This document shows, in pieces, positions 43,751-54,034 of a DNA stretch of 64,000 nt (position 1 is its first letter; each line of letters starts with the position of its first letter). The notes below the pieces were generated by a model, which saw only the letters and a program-made list of their open reading frames with translations, was not told the origin of the DNA and did not search any database. Both the position numbers and the translations under genes were made by a program. This stretch comes from Haematococcus lacustris. Taxonomy: Eukaryota; Chlorophyta; Chlorophyceae; Chlamydomonadales; Haematococcaceae. The stretch is from contig JASKMD010000021.1 of NCBI GenBank assembly GCA_030144725.1, forward strand, positions 585,540 to 649,539, read 5' to 3'.

Positions 43751-44830
43751 AGAAGAAGAAGAAGACTACGCCGGTATTCACCGGCGTGCATTAAGGGAGG
43801 AGCAGCCGCCTGGGGCGCGGCCTGCTCCCACCATCAAGCTCGAGAAGCAGCCGGCCCCCTACCCCCCCCCCTTTCTAGTAGCTCTAAGTCTGTAACTTGT
43901 TTTGGCAATGGTGTGGGCTGTTTCTACCGCATGTCTCGTGAGCTTGTTTAGTAGCTTTGTGGCGTTGGTGTGAGTGACCCCAAGGGCTATGAGGTGTTGA
44001 CGTGTGTGTGTTTCATAGGTAATACCGCCTATACCCAGTAGGATTGGTCTGATCTCAACCATGTGGCCTATCTTGCGCATGGTGTGTGCCAGTTTTGTGT
44101 GTTGGTTTAGGGCCTTGTCCAGTTGCTCCATCCACCTCGAGTCCGCACAGTATTTGATTTCTATGATGGTGATCTGTTTAGTGGCTTTGCCGCGTTTGCC
44201 CGTCTTCTTTTGAGGCGTCACCATGACTATGTCCGGTCTGGTAGTGTTTTTGGTCGCTGTTGGTTTCATGCCGAGTGCCCGTAGCGTGGTGTGTAGTGTG
44301 TCGTTAGGGAGGCCAAGGTTTTCTCTAGCGCCTTTCTCCCAACTGCCGGTGTCCGCAAACCGGATGCATCCGCCCAGGGTTGCTTTGCTGATGGCTTTGG
44401 CGATGAGGCGGCCAGCTCCGTTGTGCCTCTCTTGCACGAGTGGCAGGGTCTCGTTGCAGCCCGAGAGCAGGTGTGTGGCACTGTCGGCCTCCCCACAGAG
44501 GGGGCAGCGGTCGTCTGTCGCCTGCTTCCAGCGCATAGCTAGTTTCTGGTTGTATAGTCCTCCGGTACGGTAGAGTAGGGCGGTCCTTTGCGCGGGGATG
44601 GAGATGGTCGCATCGGTCATCACTCTTTCGCCCGCTCCTTTTGCCGCGGCTTTGGTGATATCTTGGGTCATCTGGTAGTAGATGCTGTCTTGGTTGGCGA
44701 GACCTAACTTGTGCTTGCTGTGCTCGCACGCTTTGTCGGCAGTCCGGCAGCGGGGCGAGGGTTTCGCTATCGGTCCCGTGGTTGAGCCAGGTGGGGAGGG
44801 CTAGGGGTGAGTTGAAGTCGTACCTAATGT
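43751..44830 (-). mobile_element. 5'-truncated non-LTR retrotransposon (LINE) with restriction-like endonuclease
   Basis: Minus-strand frame 44671-43859 (270 codons) is the C-terminus of a LINE polyprotein. A zinc knuckle, CPLCGEADSATHLLSGC (C-x2-C-x7-H-x4-C), is followed by a PD-(D/E)XK-type endonuclease: RPDIVMVTP and then ITIIEIKYCADSRW. That order, CCHC then RPD...E.K, is typical of R2/R4-like and Dualen elements, which occur in green algae. A frame-shifted extension (DFNSPLALPTWLNHGTDSET) continues to about 44830. The reverse-transcriptase domain is missing. After the stop comes a short 3' UTR and a (TTC)n-type tail (43751-43765 on the plus strand as GAA repeats). Confidence 0.8.
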
Positions 44831-44988
44831 CAGCAATGCAGCAGAGTCAGCGTCAGGGTCCGAGCTTTATCTAACCTCATTGGACTGTCATGCTGCCCTG
44901 GGTCAGGTTAGAGCCAGGCTCTGGTTCAGGATATATATACTGTCATACAGGTAGTTGTATGGCAGAGCTGGAGGCCATGAACCACCTT

Positions 44989-45045
44989 TAGGGTTAGGGT
45001 TAGGGTTAAGGTTGCCCTTTAGGGTTAGGGTTAGGGTTAAGGGTA
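44989..45045 (+). repeat. interstitial TTAGGG telomere-like repeats
   Basis: Two short runs of GGGTTA units, each ending GGGTTAAGG, are separated by TTGCCCTT. Looser CCCTAA-like tracts occur at 2000-2040 and 11385-11425. Confidence 0.8.
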
Positions 45046-45725
45046 AGATGACCTCCAGAAGGCGCACCACGATTACCACGCTGGTGTAGCCATGATGCTC
45101 GGCTGTGCGTTGCGGTACCAGAGTTGTAGACCTGGACTCCAGGCACACACACCAGAAGGCTGAGCTGAAGTGGGCAGTAGGCCCACTAACAATAGCCTTT
45201 ACAACAACTAGGGCAGTGGGCCCGTCCCACATCGGACGGGCAGCAGGCAACAAATGTATGTGCGGCCTCCAACCGCACCACATTTCTTTAACCAGCCTGA
45301 TAGACAGCCGGTCAAGCAAGCCCGCATGCAGCCAAACAAAACTATGCACGTTCCTGGGTTGGCAACGTCAGGTCATGTGTCAAAAAAGAAACAAAGACTG
45401 CGCCCTCGCCATCAAGCGTGCAAGGAGGGTGGAGAGGAGCCTCACAGCATGCCCTTGCTATCCTGCCACCAGGGAAGGTCATGTGTCAGGTCAATTGGAA
45501 TCTACTTAGGTCATGCTCATGTTGACAGTGTGGCACGTGATTACCTGACGCGCGAGATTGCTATGCCTTACTGAACACTGGCCGCAGCCACCTCCAAGGA
45601 CACTTGACATTGCTCAAGTGGAATGTCTTTTCACCGTGTTGCTGTTTGTTACATAGTGTGGGATTGCTGTTGAATCCTTCAACCCTTATGTAGAGCCAGT
45701 CATGTCCCCGTTGTCGTGCTTGCCG
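45046..45725. other. unassigned, with a repeat family X fragment
   Basis: 45146-45207 carries GGCTGAGCTGAAGTGGGCAG and TAGCCTTTACAA, matching the interior of family X. No gene supported. Confidence 0.45.
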
Positions 45726-45727
45726 GT

Positions 45728-46442
45728 CCTCAGCTGGCTGCCCCTGCTGCCCCTGCTGCTGCTGCCCCTGCTGCTGCCCCTGCTGCTGCCGCCGCCGCCG
45801 CTGCCGCTGATGCCGCTGGTGCCCGCTGCTGCTGCTGCTGCTGCCGCTGCTGCTGCCCCTGCTGCTGCAGCCCGCCGCCGCCGCTGCCCCTGATGCCGCT
45901 GCTGCCCCTGCTGCTGCTGCCGCCTGCTGCTGCTGCCCCTGCTACTGCTGCTGCCCCTGCTGCTGCTGCCCCCTGCTGCTGCTGCCCCTGCTGCTGCTGC
46001 CCCTGCTGCTGCTGATGATGATGCCGCTGCTGCTGCCCCTGCTGCTGCCGCCGCCGCCGCTGCCGCCGCTGCCGCTGCTGCCACTGCTGCCGCTGCTGCT
46101 GCTGCACTTGCTGCTGCTGCTGCTGCCTGCTCTGCGTGCTGCACCTGCTACCCCTGCCCCTGCTGCTGGTGCCCCTGCTTAGGCTGCCCCTGCTGCTGCT
46201 GCTGCTGCCGCTGCTGCTGCCCCTGCTGCTGCCGCCGCCGCCGCTGCCGCTGATGCCGCTGCTGCCGTTGCTGCTGCTGCTGCCGCTGCTGCTGCCCCTG
46301 CTACTGCTGCCCCTGCTGCCGCTGCTGCCTGTGCCCAGCTGCCCCTGCTGCTACTGCCCCTGCTGCTGCTGCCCCTGCTACTGCTGCCCCTGCTGCTGCT
46401 GCCCTTGCTGCTACTGCTGCCCCTGCTGCTGCTGCCCTGCTG
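45728..46442. repeat. CTG/CCG/CCCCTG triplet-rich block (about 715 bp)
   Basis: An imperfect array of CTGCTGCCCCTGCTG-like units. Because nearly all units are multiples of three, several frames stay open and give poly-Leu, Ala, Gln or Ser strings. I do not regard any as a gene. Confidence 0.9.
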
Positions 46443-47012
46443 CTAGCCTGGCTAGGCACCTGCCATCAGGTGCATTGGGGACGTGAGGCTCCCTCGCGTT
46501 GAAGCAAAGGCTGAACATGTTTTACCGCATGGGCAGTGCGCAAGGTTGACCACGCCCAAGCGCCGCATCCGTGAGCTGCAGCCCAGTCCTGGCCCTGGAC
46601 TGCGGCTGTAAGTTCAAAATGATGGACAAACCTCTACATCTACATGTAAAATGTATGCGGGCTGGCAGCCAGTGGAACAGCTGGAGAGCAGCCGCAAACG
46701 CCAGGCATTGAGGCCGGGGCTGTACTCCGCAGGGGTTGAGGGTCTTAGTTTGACTGGGCTGTCGGTTGACGGGCCGGCCAGACCATTCAAAACGAAACAT
46801 CGCGAGTGGACGCGCTGGCCTCTACATTACAACACCCACTACTCATCTCTATTTTTAAGGCCTCCAATTTTCAGAACGACTTTTGATCTTACCGCACAGT
46901 GACTCGCGCTCAATGTATTTTGCGATAAAAAAGTTTTGCGAGGTCGCACGCTGAATCGCAGGCCATTCCGAGCACATTTCTCATCTTGCCCCCTTTACTT
47001 TTTTTAATGTAG
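46443..47012. other. unassigned
   Basis: GC-rich to about 46800, then AT-richer. No splice-supported exon. Confidence 0.35.
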
Positions 47013-47085
47013 ATGATCTTGCAGCCTGTGTTTGATTACAACGCATGCTTTGCTTTGGTGTTGCGTGAGGGCTGTAGGGACTAAA
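47013..47085. repeat. repeat family X end fragment
   Basis: CTTGCAGCCTGTGTTTGATT then TTTGGTGTTGCGTGAGGGCT, the end of family X. Confidence 0.65.
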
Positions 47086-47114
47086 ACTTGTTAGGAGGAC
47101 CTACTGTTCTTTTC

Positions 47115-47405
47115 ACCCTCAACTCCCGCCTCCATGACAAAACCATCATCGGTTGCACCCTCGATGACTACACACACCATCCCTTGAGGTACGTTCCGTT
47201 CCCCGATCACTGGGCCACTCGTAAAAGCTAACAGCTGAATGCTGGTAAGGCTCAATTCAACCTTGATTAGCCAGGTCCGCTGCTTGCAAGCCCAGGCATC
47301 GTTGCGCCGCTGGTACTCTGCAGCCCAATGCAGCTGCTGCCTGGCCTTGGGCAGCCGGTCGTTGACCAGCTTGAACTCCTGCTGGTACCCCTTGCCAGGG
47401 GCAAG
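47115..47405. repeat. interspersed repeat family T, copy 3
   Basis: TGCACCCTCGATGACTACAC and GGTACGTTCCGTTCC match copies 1 and 2. 47275-47405 matches the protein-like part of copy 1, giving LVNDRLPKARQQLHWAAEYQ on the minus strand. Confidence 0.55.
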
Positions 47406-47659
47406 CAGCGTCTCCGGGCATGCAGTGGGCAGTTAATGAATATGCGCATGCAATTGCAACACAGGGCATCCTGCATCGCCCATCACACATAGCATGCATC
47501 TGGTCAGAGGCCAGCCATAGGGCCCCTACCACAACGGCAACTGAGCCCTGCCCCGCCACCCTCTCACGACCCTCTCAACACCATCCCACCCTCTCCAGCA
47601 CGCAGGCCGCACCTCCCTTCCCAGCTGCATGACAAAATGAGTCAGTAAAGACGGATCAG

Positions 47660-47790
47660 TCCCATCGTCCCTCACTAGGGCCTGCATTTGAGTCGGACCA
47701 CTAGGGACCACTTGCAGGACCACTCAAAATGATGTTATGGGGCTGTGTGGAATTCTGTTCCCATGCACATGGCACATGGCACATGGTAGA
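47660..47790 (-). mobile_element. Fanzor right-end fragment, reverse orientation
   Basis: On the minus strand this reads GTGCCATGTGCATGGG, CCACACAGCCCCATAACA, then GTCCGACTCAAATGCAGGCC and CTAGTGAGGGAC. These match in order the 3' non-coding end of the element at 21997-22259. The stem is degraded and no coding part remains. Confidence 0.6.
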
Positions 47791-47799
47791 GCCGCAAGT

Positions 47800-48643
47800 G
47801 AAGACTGAACGACCCAGGCAGCCCAGCCCCCTGCCTTCATACCTTTGGGTCCATCAGCTTGCCTCTGCATGCACATGGTGGCACCCTGCCCCTCTGGGGG
47901 TTTGCCGCTTGCCGCTGCATGCACATGGAGCCTGCATGGAGCTGGTACTTTGCCTATGAATGGGGAGTGACCCATGGAGTGAGGGCGGCCAAGCAGGTCA
48001 GCTGCTGACAACCGCCTTGACAGCTTCAACAGCAGCCCCTACACACTTCCACGCAGCCACACTGCCACGCGCAGCAACATGACCTGGCAGTGTGCAGCCA
48101 TTGTCTCAACCAGCTGTGGCAGCACCCACCACACCATTGAGGAACAGCGGCTGCAACGACCTGCCCTGCTCCCTGTCGCCGACATTGCTGGACAAGCTTC
48201 AAGCTACTTCAATGCTGGCAGGCGTCCAGAGCCACTGTGGTACCCAGCTGTGCAGCTGGATGATGCATGTCACGATGACGTTGCCTGCCGCACTGATAGC
48301 CTGCCGATTGCTAGCAGCTGTGCCCAAGCTGTGTGATGTCAGTCAACCGGTTCCACCAGGCTCATGCACCCGCTGGCATGGGCTCCTGCTGGCTCGACAT
48401 CCCGTTAGGGCGTGCCAGCCACCATGGCAACCCCCATGGTCATGGCTGCACTTCCTGCCTCTGCTGGTCATGGGTTTGTTAGGGGGCAGGTGAGGTGGGG
48501 TAGGCTCTGCCTGCGGCTGCCAGCCTTGCGCCACGCGTCAGGCTCAGTGGCCAGGTGCCTGAGCACCGAGGGGGGTACAGCTGCGCTTCCAGCTGTCCAA
48601 GTCTGCCAGGTTCAGTTGCGGTGAGGGGTGACGTCAGGCCCGG
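47800..48643. other. unassigned
   Basis: An 85-codon plus-strand frame at 48079-48336 has no recognised domain. No splice-supported gene. Confidence 0.35.
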
Positions 48644-51074
48644 TCAGGTAGCCTCATGGGCAGCCCTGTGTTGTTGTGCAGCCCCTGCATGGCCCAGCCC
48701 ACCCCCCTGACCCTGGCTCAGGTTCAAGCGCTTGGCCGCCTGACCACACCCCTCCTCCAGAGCCTGCCCCTCCGCCCACGCCCCTCCAGCTGACCCCCCC
48801 ACCCCTCCCCCCGACTGCCTCTGCCCCCCCCCCAGAGCAGCCCCCCCCCCAGCTTCCCCTGAACTCTTAGTGACCCTCAGCGGCGCACCCCCCCCAGGAC
48901 CCCCTGAGCTGCAACGTGGATCCAGGCCTGTGGATGGGGAGGCTGGTCGCTTGAGACAAGGAGGCCTGGGCATGTCAGCCTGCCCCTCGCCCTGCACCTG
49001 CCCCTCCCCCTGCACCTGGCCCTGCCCCTGCCCCTGCCCCTGCCCCTGCCCCTGCCCCTGCCCCTGCCCCGCTGCTCCCCTCTCAGGCTGCGTGTCAGCG
49101 AGGGCACTGGGGGTCACCTCCTGAGGGCTGGGGTCCTGGCCGGGCGAAGGCTCACTGGCAGGGCTGGCATAGCGTGGTGCCATGAAGGCGCTGCCAGCCG
49201 CCCCACCCACCACCAGGCCAGACCCGGGTTCAAGTCCTCGCGCCTGCAGTCTGTTTGGCCGGGTAGGTCCAGCAGCGGGGGTGGGGGCAGGAGGGTGGAA
49301 GGGGCTGGTGCTGGGACAGGGGGTGCCAGCTGGGCCAGGCTGGGGGCTGCTGTAGCCTTGGGGGTGGGGTGGGGGGGCGTGGGGCGGCCACGATGTGGCT
49401 CCCTGCTGCTGCTGTGGCGGGGTCTGGGTCTGGGCCTGCTGCTGCTGCTGCTGGCGGGGTGGCTGTTGTGGGGGAGGCTGCTGGTGCTGGTGGGGGTGTG
49501 GAGACAGCAGAGTAGCAAGGGCATGCTGCTGCTGCTGCTGCTGCTGCTCCATGAGCGACCCCAAGCCCGGGGTGAGCGGCCCCCCAGCTGGAGCATGAGC
49601 CAGGCCCGCCAGTGAGGCCAGGTCAAGGCCGGAGGTGCTGGGACCAAACAGCCCCGCCACCTGCATGGGCGCATGGCAGGTTTTTGCACATGGAGTTGCA
49701 TGGAGTGACATGCATGGCATGCTACTCTGCACAGAAGTCGCTGCACACTGCACACAGCTTGCTGCATGATGGGGCATGATGAGAGGTCTGAGGTGCATGG
49801 GTTTAGCCGCAGGACGTAAGCCAAGTGCAGTGTGCTGTGCAGCTGTAGGGTGCAGTGTGCAGCTGGGTGCAGGCTGTAGGGCTGCTGAGCACTGGGCGAG
49901 GCGTAGGCTGCTACATGAAAACAAGGAGAATGAAAACAATGGAGAATTTGGAGCAATCCCTACACAGTGCGGAAAACAAAAACCAAGGAGACATAAGGTA
50001 GCAGGAATGAAAAATGGAGCTGTAAATTGAAATAAGACACACCATAGCATTCAGCCAAGTAGCCACTCCTATGTTGCATCATCCCACTCCTCGTCCCCAT
50101 CCCTCTCCCAGGCCCCACCTCCCCTCTCAAGTGCAGCCAGCACTGACCTGCTGCCCAAGTGCCAAAAACTGAGCCAGCTGCGGCAGCACCCCCAGCAGCG
50201 CCCCCCCCACGCCGCCCGCCCCCCCCAGCAGCCCCCCCAGCTGCTCCAGCGTCACTGCCTGCCCCTGCCCCTGCCCCTGACCTTGGCCCTGCCCCTGCCC
50301 CAGCAGCCCCAGGCCTTGGCCTCCCCCATTGACGAGCCCCCCCCTCCCCCCACCCCCCACCCCCCCGCCCTCCCCCCGCGCCTCCGCCACCCCAGCGAGC
50401 AGCCTGCTGGTCAGCAGCGCATTCTCCTGCCTGCTCCTGACCAGCTCCGCCACCATGAGGCTCAGCTGCTCCTGCTGGCTCTTGTAGGCAGCGGCCTGGG
50501 CGGCCATGTCAGCCCTGGTGGCCGCCAGCTCCGTCTCCAGCTGCTGCAGCCTGGCAGCGTCCAGGGTGGAAGGGGAAGAGGCCAGGGGCTGGGGCTGGGG
50601 CCGCGTGGCGGCAGAGGGCGGGGGCAGGCGGGGGCCGCCCCCATTGAGGTGACCACACACTTGAGTGCCAGCAGCAGCAGCAGCAGCAGCAGCCCCACCC
50701 TGGCCCTGAGCAGGAGCCCCTTCTGCTGACTTCACTGCCACTTGGGGCTGTTCCTGCTCTTGCCCCTCCTCCCCCTCCCACCCCTCCACTCCCTCCTCCT
50801 CCCTCGCCTCCACCTCCTCCGCCCCCCGCCCGGCGCCCCTCCCCCCGCCCCCCCCCCTCTCCTCCCCCCTGGCTCCCCCCCCAGCCTGGGCCATGTGCAG
50901 CGCAGTGTGGCTGCTGCCGTTGCTGGCCTGGTCCGCCAGCCGCTGGTTCTCAGCGCGCAGCTGCTCCAGCTCAGCCAGCAGGCGGTGGACCTCGGCGGCG
51001 TGCACGCGGGAGGACAGGTTCACGGCGCTGGCCTGGCGGGGCACGTGGCGGGTCCGCTGGCCTGGCTGCAGGGC
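48644..51074 (-). CDS. Gln/Gly/Pro-rich protein with leucine-zipper-like coiled coils, 3' exons
   Basis: Two phase-0 exons are firm: 51074-50148 (309 codons) and 49660-48644 (339 codons with stop). The first begins ALQPGQRTRHVPRQASAVNL and then has a heptad zipper, LLAELEQLRAENQRLADQ. A second coiled coil follows, LQQLETELAATRADMAAQAA through VAELVRSRQENALL, and then a Gly/Gln-rich stretch. The second exon is rich in Gln and Pro with (GQ)n repeats and ends ALEEGCGQAAKRLNLSQGQG. The basic-looking N-terminal stretch plus zipper suggests a transcription regulator, but the bZIP N-x7-R signature is not met, so I do not claim that. The 5' exons lie toward or in the assembly gap. Confidence 0.65.
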
Positions 51075-51119
51075 CTGTGGGCAGTGGAGGGGGGGCAGGG
51101 TGGGGTGGGTGTGGGGAGG

Positions 51120-51715
51120 GGTAGGGGTGGGGTGGGGTGGGGTGGGGTGGGGTGGGGTGGTGGGTGGGGTGGGGTGGGGTGGGGTGGGGTGGGGTGGGGT
51201 GGGGTGGGGTGGGGTGGGGTGGGTGGGGTGGGGTGGTGGGGTGGGGTGGGGTGGGGTGGGGTGGGGTGGGGTGGGGTGGGGTGGGGTGGGGTGGGGTGGG
51301 GTGGGGTGGGGTGGGGTGGGGTGGGGTGGGGTGGGGTGGTGGGTGGGGTGGGGTGGGGTGGGGTGGGGTGGGGTGGGGTGGGGTGGGGTGGGGTGGGGTG
51401 GGGTGGGGTGGGGTGGGGTGGGGTGGGGTGGGTGGGGTGGGGTGGGGGTGGGGTGGGGTGGGGTGGGGTGGGGTGGGGTGGGGTGGGGTGGGGGTGGGGT
51501 GGGGTGGGGTGGGGTGGGGTGGGGTGGGGGTGGGGTGGGGTGGGGTGGGGGTGGGGTGGGGTGGGGTGGGGTGGGGGTGGGGTGGGGTGGGGTGGGGTGG
51601 GGTGGGGGTGGGGTGGGGTGGGGGTGGGGTGGGGTGGGGGTGGGGTGGGGTGGGGTGGTGGGGTGGGGGTGGGGTGGGGTGGGGTGGGGTGGGGGTGGGG
51701 TGGGGTGGGGTGGGG
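51120..51715 (+). repeat. (GGGGT)n microsatellite, about 600 bp
   Basis: Nearly pure GGGGT with scattered GGGGGT and GGGT units, immediately upstream (in gene sense) of the acceptor at 51075. The 300-plus-codon Val/Gly/Trp and Pro/His/Thr frames across it are repeat artefacts. Confidence 0.95.
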
Positions 51716-52819
51716 GTTAGGGGCAGGGGCAGAGCCAAAGTGAAGGACAGCCACCTGTCCCCGTCCTTCCCCCCCTGCATCATCAACATCACCATGTGCC
51801 CCCTTCCTAGACCTCCCTCCCTCTCTCCCCCCCCTCGCCCCCACTCCCTTGCCACCTCCTCCACATACAAGCCCCTCCCACTGCACACCCCCTCCCCACG
51901 CACTCTTACACTCATTATCGCCGCCCTCTTCACCTTCACACCCCCCTCACTCTCCACCTCCTCCTCCTCCTCCTCCCCCCCCCCCCCCTCCCCCTCTCAT
52001 CAGCCTGGCCTCCGCCCCGAGCCCCCCCCCCGAGCAGCCACCCACCCCCCCCCAGAGAGCTGCGCTTGCCTCTCCCCCTGGGGCGCCTCCCCACTGCCCT
52101 CAGAAGGGCCGCCGCGCCGCCTCCCCCCTCCCCCCGACCGACTGCCCGCCTCCCCCCCCCCCCTCTCCCTCCCCCCCCTCCCCCACGCCTCCCCTGCCCA
52201 CCCCTTCAGCGCTGCCCCCGCACCAGAGCCCCTGGTCTCTCCCCCTTGGTGGGTGTGCCAGTGGCAGGGTAGGTGGCGGCTGCTGGGTGCCCCCCCCTGA
52301 CCCTGGGGGGGGCGGCCATGAGGGGAGGCCGGCCCCCATGCCCTCTTGACTCCACTCTGATGCCTCACAGCCCCCAAGAGTGGGTCAAACTGCATGCAGG
52401 AAAGAGTGACCGCATGAGTGTGTGTGGCAGGGAGGTGGTACGGTACATGAGCTGGCAGGACAACAATGCCAGGCTGTCAAATCCAGATGTTTAATCCACC
52501 CAACGACGCATGCGCCGACCATTTTCACCAACCCCATGCATGCACCAACAAACATGCCATGCATGGCATTTTTTCAAGCTTCACACCAAGCGAGGCACCC
52601 ACCTTGATGCCCAGCTTAGTGAGGGACACGTCAGGGCAGGCTGTCCGCAGTCCGCAGCAGGAAGGTGGTGTTGCCCCGCGGGGGCATGCGCCGCTGCCTT
52701 GGCCTCAGCCCCCCCTCACCTGCACCTGGCCACCCCCCACCCCCTTGCTGCCCCCCGGCCTGCCTCCCCACCCCCCCCAGGGGCAGCCCCCCCAGCTCCC
52801 CCCCCCTGGCAGGCTAGGG
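51716..52819. other. C-rich intronic sequence, no firm exon
   Basis: CCCCTCC-like low complexity to about 52300. On the minus strand ACPDVSLTKLGIK followed by a GTGGGT donor (about 52660-52598) could be one more exon of the leucine-zipper-like gene. Confidence 0.4.
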
Positions 52820-52944
52820 CGTGGCCCACGGCATGCAGGAGGGAGTCATCAGAGGCGGTGGGCTCAACAGCCAGCGCCCCCAGGGGGACGGAGGCGATCT
52901 CCTCGTCAGCCCGGAATGCGTCCAAGGCGTTCTGCAGCAGGCAA
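52820..52944 (-). CDS. probable exon cut by the assembly gap, minus strand
   Basis: Reads LLQNALDAFRADEEIASVPL, GALAVEPTASDDSLLHAVGH, ALACQG. It is acidic, non-repetitive and open into the gap. It is probably an upstream exon of the leucine-zipper-like gene. The donor was not located. Confidence 0.4.
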
Positions 52945-53444
52945 NNNNNNNNNNNNNNNNNNNNNNNNNNNNNNNNNNNNNNNNNNNNNNNNNNNNNNNN
53001 NNNNNNNNNNNNNNNNNNNNNNNNNNNNNNNNNNNNNNNNNNNNNNNNNNNNNNNNNNNNNNNNNNNNNNNNNNNNNNNNNNNNNNNNNNNNNNNNNNNN
53101 NNNNNNNNNNNNNNNNNNNNNNNNNNNNNNNNNNNNNNNNNNNNNNNNNNNNNNNNNNNNNNNNNNNNNNNNNNNNNNNNNNNNNNNNNNNNNNNNNNNN
53201 NNNNNNNNNNNNNNNNNNNNNNNNNNNNNNNNNNNNNNNNNNNNNNNNNNNNNNNNNNNNNNNNNNNNNNNNNNNNNNNNNNNNNNNNNNNNNNNNNNNN
53301 NNNNNNNNNNNNNNNNNNNNNNNNNNNNNNNNNNNNNNNNNNNNNNNNNNNNNNNNNNNNNNNNNNNNNNNNNNNNNNNNNNNNNNNNNNNNNNNNNNNN
53401 NNNNNNNNNNNNNNNNNNNNNNNNNNNNNNNNNNNNNNNNNNNN
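52945..53444. other. assembly gap (500 N)
   Basis: A run of exactly 500 N, probably a placeholder of arbitrary length. It hides the 5' parts of both VPS18 (+) and the leucine-zipper-like gene (-). Confidence 0.99.
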
Positions 53445-53800
53445 CTTTGCAAGCTAGGTCCGTGGCCAGCCTCCTCCCCCTCCCCCTGCCCCCTCCCACA
53501 CCCCCTTCCCACTCTCCCCGTGGCAGCCCCTCACCTTAACTTGCCCCCCACCCCACCCCCCCCATCCCCACTCTTTCTCCCCGCCCCCCCCCCCTTTCCA
53601 CCCCCTCCCTGGCCCCCTATTTCTCGTCGCCCCCTCTCCTCCTCGCTGCCCTTGTTTTGTCAGCCACCGTGGCAGAGCCATTGCCTGACCCAGCAGACCT
53701 GGCAGAGCCTTGTAGACCAGCAGAGCCTGACCCTGCCGAGCCATTGCCTGGCCCCTTGCGCCCTCAAGCCCCAGTCTAGCTGCTGTTGTTGCCTGATCAG

Positions 53801-54034
53801 GCATGTATGAGGACGCCGTGATTGCTGTTGCCTGATCAGGCATGTATGAGGACGCCGTGATTGCTGTTGCCTGATCAGGCATGTATGAGGACGCCGTGAT
53901 TGCTGTTGCCTGATCAGGCATGTATGAGGACGCCGTGATTGCTGTTGCCTGATCAGGCATGTATGAGGACGCCGTGATTGCTGTTGCCTGATCAGGCATG
54001 TATGAGGACGCCGTGATTGCTGTTGCCTGATCAG
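53801..54034 (+). repeat. 39-bp minisatellite copying the VPS18 splice acceptor and exon start
   Basis: Six perfect or near-perfect units start at 53801, 53840, 53879, 53918, 53957 and 53996. Each runs GCATGTATGAGGACGCCGTG...TTGCCTGATCAG. A seventh partial unit is the true exon start at 54035. Confidence 0.95.

Noticed and set aside
45686..46486. Poly-Ala/Ser/Gln and Leu/Pro frames over the CTG/CCG block
   Set aside because: Triplet repeat keeps several frames open; no non-repetitive coding part.
49222..49247. tRNA-like T-arm (GGGTTCAAGTCC)
   Set aside because: No anticodon or acceptor arms around it, and it lies in the coding exon of the minus-strand leucine-zipper-like gene.
50742..52300. 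Plus and minus open frames of 280-390 codons across the GGGGT tract
   Set aside because: Composition is only Gly/Val/Trp or Pro/His/Thr, generated by a 5-base repeat without stops; no domain or splice context.
53801..54034. CRISPR-like regular direct repeats
   Set aside because: Units are contiguous with no unique spacers; it is a minisatellite.
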